DNA from: Anarhynchus alexandrinus
Taxonomy: Eukaryota; Chordata; Aves; Charadriiformes; Charadriidae
DNA length: 64,000 nt
Direction of reading: 5' to 3'
Assembly: GCA_008711295.1 (NCBI GenBank)
Contig: VUYV01000181.1
Coordinates: forward strand, 1,217,614 to 1,281,613
The stretch's first letter is position 1. Each line of letters begins with the position of its first letter. Below, piece after piece: positions 60,440 through 64,000 of the stretch. The translations under genes were made by a program, and so were the position numbers. Below the pieces are notes generated by a model that worked only from the letters and a program-made list of their open reading frames with translations, was not told the DNA's origin and made no database searches.

Positions 60440-60690
60440 ATCCCAGAGCTTTGGAAACGATGGAAATAATTATTTGTTTGAAAAATAAACAAATGCGAGC
60501 TTCTGAAAAGAATCCTGATGCCGTTTCTGATGACATAAGAAATTGCAAAGCTTCGGAGAGCGGGCTGGTTTTGCGTCCTGCCCTTGACGTGCTATTCAGA
60601 CATCTGTATGAAAGTGATGTCCGTATTATCATTATACCTAATTGTTCAAACTCCTTCTTATCTGCATGACTTCACTTCTGAAATGACCAA
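60440..60690. promoter_or_regulatory. AT-rich island with forkhead-type inverted repeat
   Basis: Contains AAATAATTATTTG and an 8-bp inverted repeat, ATTTGTTT at 60472-60479 and AAACAAAT at 60487-60494 with a 7-base loop, each arm a forkhead-like core. Further on come TGATGACATAAG and ACCTAATTGTTC. Confidence 0.35.
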
Positions 60691-62939
60691 ATGAGAGGAT
60701 AGGGGAGAGAAAGGAGGGGGGGGGGTCTGCGGTAGTGAGTCAAAACCAGGGATTAGAACAGAAATTGTCTTATAATTAAAGTTACAGAGCTGCTGCCGCA
60801 GCAGTGTAATTACTAACGGGGACCAGTGAAGCGCAGATGAGGAAACGTAAGGTACCTGGCGAGTGGCAAGCAGGGGCGAGGAGGCGAAGTGATGCTGCTT
60901 GGGAGGACAGCTGGGGATGCAGTTAGGGGATGAGCGGGATGAAAGGAAGAGGGCAGGGGAGCGATCCTGTCCTGCCGCAGCTCCTGGAGGTATTTCAAGC
61001 CAGATGTGTGGTACGAGACGCTCGGGGACGGGGTTTGCGTGGGCACTGTCAGGTACGGCGACGCACCTTGCAGTCCCTGCTGCCGGAGGAGCCGCCGGCA
61101 CGTGCAGGCGTTTCATTCCAGCAGCAGCCGACCTGTTGTTTGTGAGAAGGGAACCTTTTATTTGGGGAGCATTGGCCTCTGCCGCTTCGTTTCATGCTCG
61201 GAGATCAGGCGCTGTTTCTTTCCAGAGCTTTACTAGATGCTCCTGGGTTAGAGGAGATGGGTAGTGAGCACTGGGAGGGAGGATGGGGAGGTGGTTTTTT
61301 TCCTGATCCGATACTGGTGGCTGTTTCCTCGCATTCCTCTGCCCCATCCGTGTACACGCTGCCTGGTTTTTATTTATTGATGTTGGCCGAGTGTTGGTTT
61401 TTGGGAGGGTTGTCGGTGCTGACACAGTTAGAGCCGTGCATCCGTAAGCGCTCAGAAATGAGCAGTTATCCGTGTCTGCACCCGGCAGAGGCCGCGGAGT
61501 CGCTGGCCGCCGAAATGAGCTTTGGTGACCCTGCTTTGGCTCTTGTGCTCAGGGTCAAAAGGAGTTGTTTTTCTTTTCGCCTCCAATACCATCTCTTCTC
61601 ATTTGGATGCTCTTCCCGCCGGTCTCTCTGCCCGGCTGCTGCCTGGAGGATGGATGTGGTACAGCCGCAGCATCCTCCACCCGGGGCTGGAGCACGGGAT
61701 GCGCTTCTCCACGTGCAGAATTTAAACTGGCGAGAGCGGGGAGTGTTTCCTGTGTCGGACCGGGGAGGGTTAAGGTGGAGAAGTTGTTCCTGCTGGTGTG
61801 TCCCCTGCCACCCGGTGGGGACGGGAGCGGGTTGGGACCAGGGGAGTGCCAGGCTGCAGTCGGTAGAGCCAACGCGCATCCCTGCAATATGCAAAACACT
61901 TCCAGGAGCGATGGGAATTTCTGCCTGACCTCAGCTGGTGTGATCAACTGATGCCCTGAAGCATGAAAATAAATAGCTCTGACTCATAAGAACAAGTGGT
62001 GCAATTACTTTAGCGAGAATAAAATATTTGTAAGTATCTAATCCTTCTCTGTACCGTGTGCAGCAGCGAGTACTTATCTCCCCGCTGCTCCCTCTTCCCC
62101 GCAGCGGCACAGCTCGTGCAAACAAGGAGCCTCTCGAACTCCTCCTCTCTCCCTACATCTGTTCCCGCAGCCCTCGCGCCGAGCCGGGGCGGTGGGAGGG
62201 AGGCGCAGCCCCGGGAGGGGTCGCTGCCAGTGGAAGTCCCGTCTCTTGGTTCGGGGTTATTTTGGGGCTTTGCCTTAAAAAAGAAGGGCAGGAGAGTATC
62301 TCTGAGCAAAAGGCCAGTGCCGGCCAGCTTGCCTTGCTCCTTCAGCCTGGGAGAGGCGGAGGGGAGGTGGGACTCCCCCGGCAGGATTGGCAGCGGTGAC
62401 CCCCGTTAAACAACACATAGGAGGCGGACTCGGGTGTAAACTTAACTTTTTATTTTTCCCCTTTACTGTTATCCACCGGCTGCGCCCCTCCCCTGCGCCG
62501 CTTTGGGTTTTCATTTGGATCGCTAATCTTGTGCGTAGCGGCGGGGAGCCCTCCGCATCCCCTCGTGCGTGGGTGGGCACACACCCAACCCCTCCTGACC
62601 CGTGGGTGACGGGAGCCTCGTACCGCTGTTAAACAACCGAGACCTTGGATGCATCGACTCGGGAGATAAACGGCTTCATAGGCAGGATGCTGGGATGGCG
62701 ACGGGGCTGCCGCCTGTGGCCGGGGGTGGCCGTTAGCAGGTGCCTTTGCGACACGAGTCGGGCTCTGGGACAGGCGACAGCAATGCCATTCCTTCCACCA
62801 GTTGAGCTCGGGTGGGTTTCCATGGCTTTTTCTGTCCTTTGCGGTGTCCCAGGGTCATTCCCAGGGACGAGGCTGATCCCGATGCAGAGCTGGGATTTTT
62901 CTGTCTCCAGCATTTTCTTTTCTTTTTTTTTTTTTTTGA

Positions 62940-63240
62940 AATAGGGTTGGCCCAACAGTGATTTAATGATCTTTTTCTAAAATTTAGAGGGGTTTTGGCT
63001 TTGTTTCAAACATTCACTATTTCAGGGCTAATAGTCAAATGAAACATTAAGTTCACAGCAAAACATTTTAAGCTTTTTTTCCCCTTAATGCTTTCAGCAA
63101 ACAGAAAAATGACTTAATCTCATGGCTGTGCCCTGATGTCCAATCTGCCTTTGGTAGTGCTATATTTGGACAAATGTACATGGCAATACATTATTTTTTT
63201 TGTACTTTTTTTTCCTTCCCCCCACCAATTTCACAGTCAG
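62940..63240. promoter_or_regulatory. AT-rich island near the window end (candidate element)
   Basis: AACAGTGATTTAATGATC, GGGCTAATAGTCAAATG and ACATTAAGTTCACAGC fall in repeat-free AT-rich sequence, flanked by T runs at 62926 and 63195. There is no coding potential. Confidence 0.3.
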
Positions 63241-63782
63241 CAGGAAAATAGTCCTGACTTCAGCGGTCCTTTTACAGCATTAGCATCTTGCAAGGACCTG
63301 ACCTGAGCAGCTGGAGGTGTGCGGGTTACTGCTGCGGACTGCCCGTGGACTCGCTGGTGGCTGCGTCGGAGCGTGTCTCGTGGTTTTCCAGGTTTCCTGC
63401 AGGAAAGGAAGGCTCGGTACCACCGGACCACCGGGTTCAAACCGCTCCGAAGCAGTGTGAGTGTAGGCAGGAGCAGAGCTGAACCTGAGGTTAAGGATCC
63501 GGTGGTCCAGCGCTGCCCTCGCTGATGTTCTCCATCCTCCTCTGAGCCCCGGTGCTGGTGGGGGGCTGAGGTTTGCCCTCTCCCTCCGCGTCTCTGGGCT
63601 CTCCTCAGCCTGCTGGGGGTGGAGGTGGTCCCTCAGATCGGTGAGCTCTGCCTGGGTTGGGGGGAGAGGCATCATTTCCTGGGGCTGGGAGAGAGGGATG
63701 AAGCAATCCCAGAATAATAGGATTTGCTTCCAGTGCCTAAAGGGGCTACAGGAGAGCTGGGGAGGGACTTTTTCCAAGGGCA

Positions 63783-64000
63783 TGGAGTGATCGGATGAGG
63801 GGGAATGGCTTCAAACTGGAAGAGGGGAGATTTAGATTAAATATCAGGAAGCAATTTTTCCCTGTGAGGGCAGTGAGCCCCTGGCGCAGGTTGCCCAGAG
63901 AAGCTGTGGCTGCCCCATCCCTGGAGGTGTTCAAGGCCAGGTTGGACGGGGCTTGGAGCAACCTGGGCTGGTGGGAGGTGTCCCTGCCCAGGGCAGAGGG
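63783..64000 (+). mobile_element. CR1 LINE 3' part, cut by the window end
   Basis: GGGGGAATGGCTTCAAACTG, TTTAGATTAAATATCAGGAA, GCAGGTTGCCCAGAGAAGC and CCATCCCTGGAGGTGTTCAA are in CR1 sense order. The terminal ATTCTATG repeats are not reached; the element continues beyond base 64000. Confidence 0.94.

Larger units (their letters stand above)
28182..64000 (+). other. ASTN2: ASTN2 intron 1, 5' portion (continues past the window)
   Basis: Everything after the exon 1 donor is intron 1. The expected exon 2, which should begin AGATGTCTGG-like and encode the LVHWRQQWLENGT block, was not found. The intron is GC- and CpG-rich, with long overlapping open frames on both strands that reflect composition rather than genes. 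It carries CR1 copies in both orientations, minisatellites, poly-T tracts and several AT-rich islands listed separately. Large first introns are usual for astrotactins. Confidence 0.85.

Noticed and set aside
61194..61928. 244-codon plus-strand frame
   Set aside because: No domain, no coding periodicity evident, overlapped by frames on both strands.
1..64000. CRISPR arrays, bacterial operons, tRNA and rRNA genes
   Set aside because: No regularly spaced palindromic repeats with unique spacers, no ribosomal-binding-site-led gene runs, and no full cloverleaf or rRNA landmark; the DNA is vertebrate.

Overview
This is vertebrate, almost certainly bird, nuclear DNA. At least eight insertions show the typical 3' end of chicken-repeat-1 (CR1) LINEs, with the GGTTGGAAGGGACCTT block next to ATTCTATG-type termini in either orientation. 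There are no bacterial-style gene arrays, and coding sequence is extremely sparse. The species cannot be named from the sequence. Most of the short open frames are chance frames in GC-rich or repetitive DNA.

The only coding sequence I can support is the first coding exon of ASTN2 (astrotactin-2), at 27842-28181 on the plus strand. It encodes a signal peptide, then the conserved N-terminal ectodomain start, and ends at a GT splice donor in phase 1. It sits in a strong CpG island of about 27.45-28.35 kb that holds GC boxes, an isolated AT-rich TATA-like patch and a 15-base C run. Just upstream (26.76-26.96 kb) is an AT-rich block with a near-perfect palindromic pair of AP-1 sites.

The layout is as follows. 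(1) 1-27.45 kb is the 5' flank of ASTN2. In human the same side faces a gene-poor interval towards TLR4. It contains CR1 copies, a degenerate CR1-clade reverse-transcriptase fragment, a possible MIR-like SINE fragment, a possible LTR-like segment at about 17.1-18.15 kb, and several AT-rich blocks that look like conserved non-coding elements, above all 14.5-16.85 kb. (2) 27.45-28.35 kb is the promoter, 5' UTR and exon 1. (3) 28182-64000 is the start of ASTN2 intron 1; exon 2 is not in the window. The intron is GC- and CpG-rich with several CpG-dense clusters (31.3, 35.3, 52.8, 62.2 kb), CR1 insertions, and short AT-rich islands that stand out from it (41.75, 46.0, 51.8, 60.5, 63.0 kb).

The most unusual structures are a dimeric minisatellite at 39.75-40.2 kb whose units alternate 21 and 14 bp (a 35-bp higher-order period), and two RFX-type X-box motifs of nearly identical sequence and spacing, one in the 5' flank (3367) and one in the intron (45151). 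I found no convincing second protein-coding gene, RNA gene or novel protein system. What stands out here is regulatory and repeat architecture.
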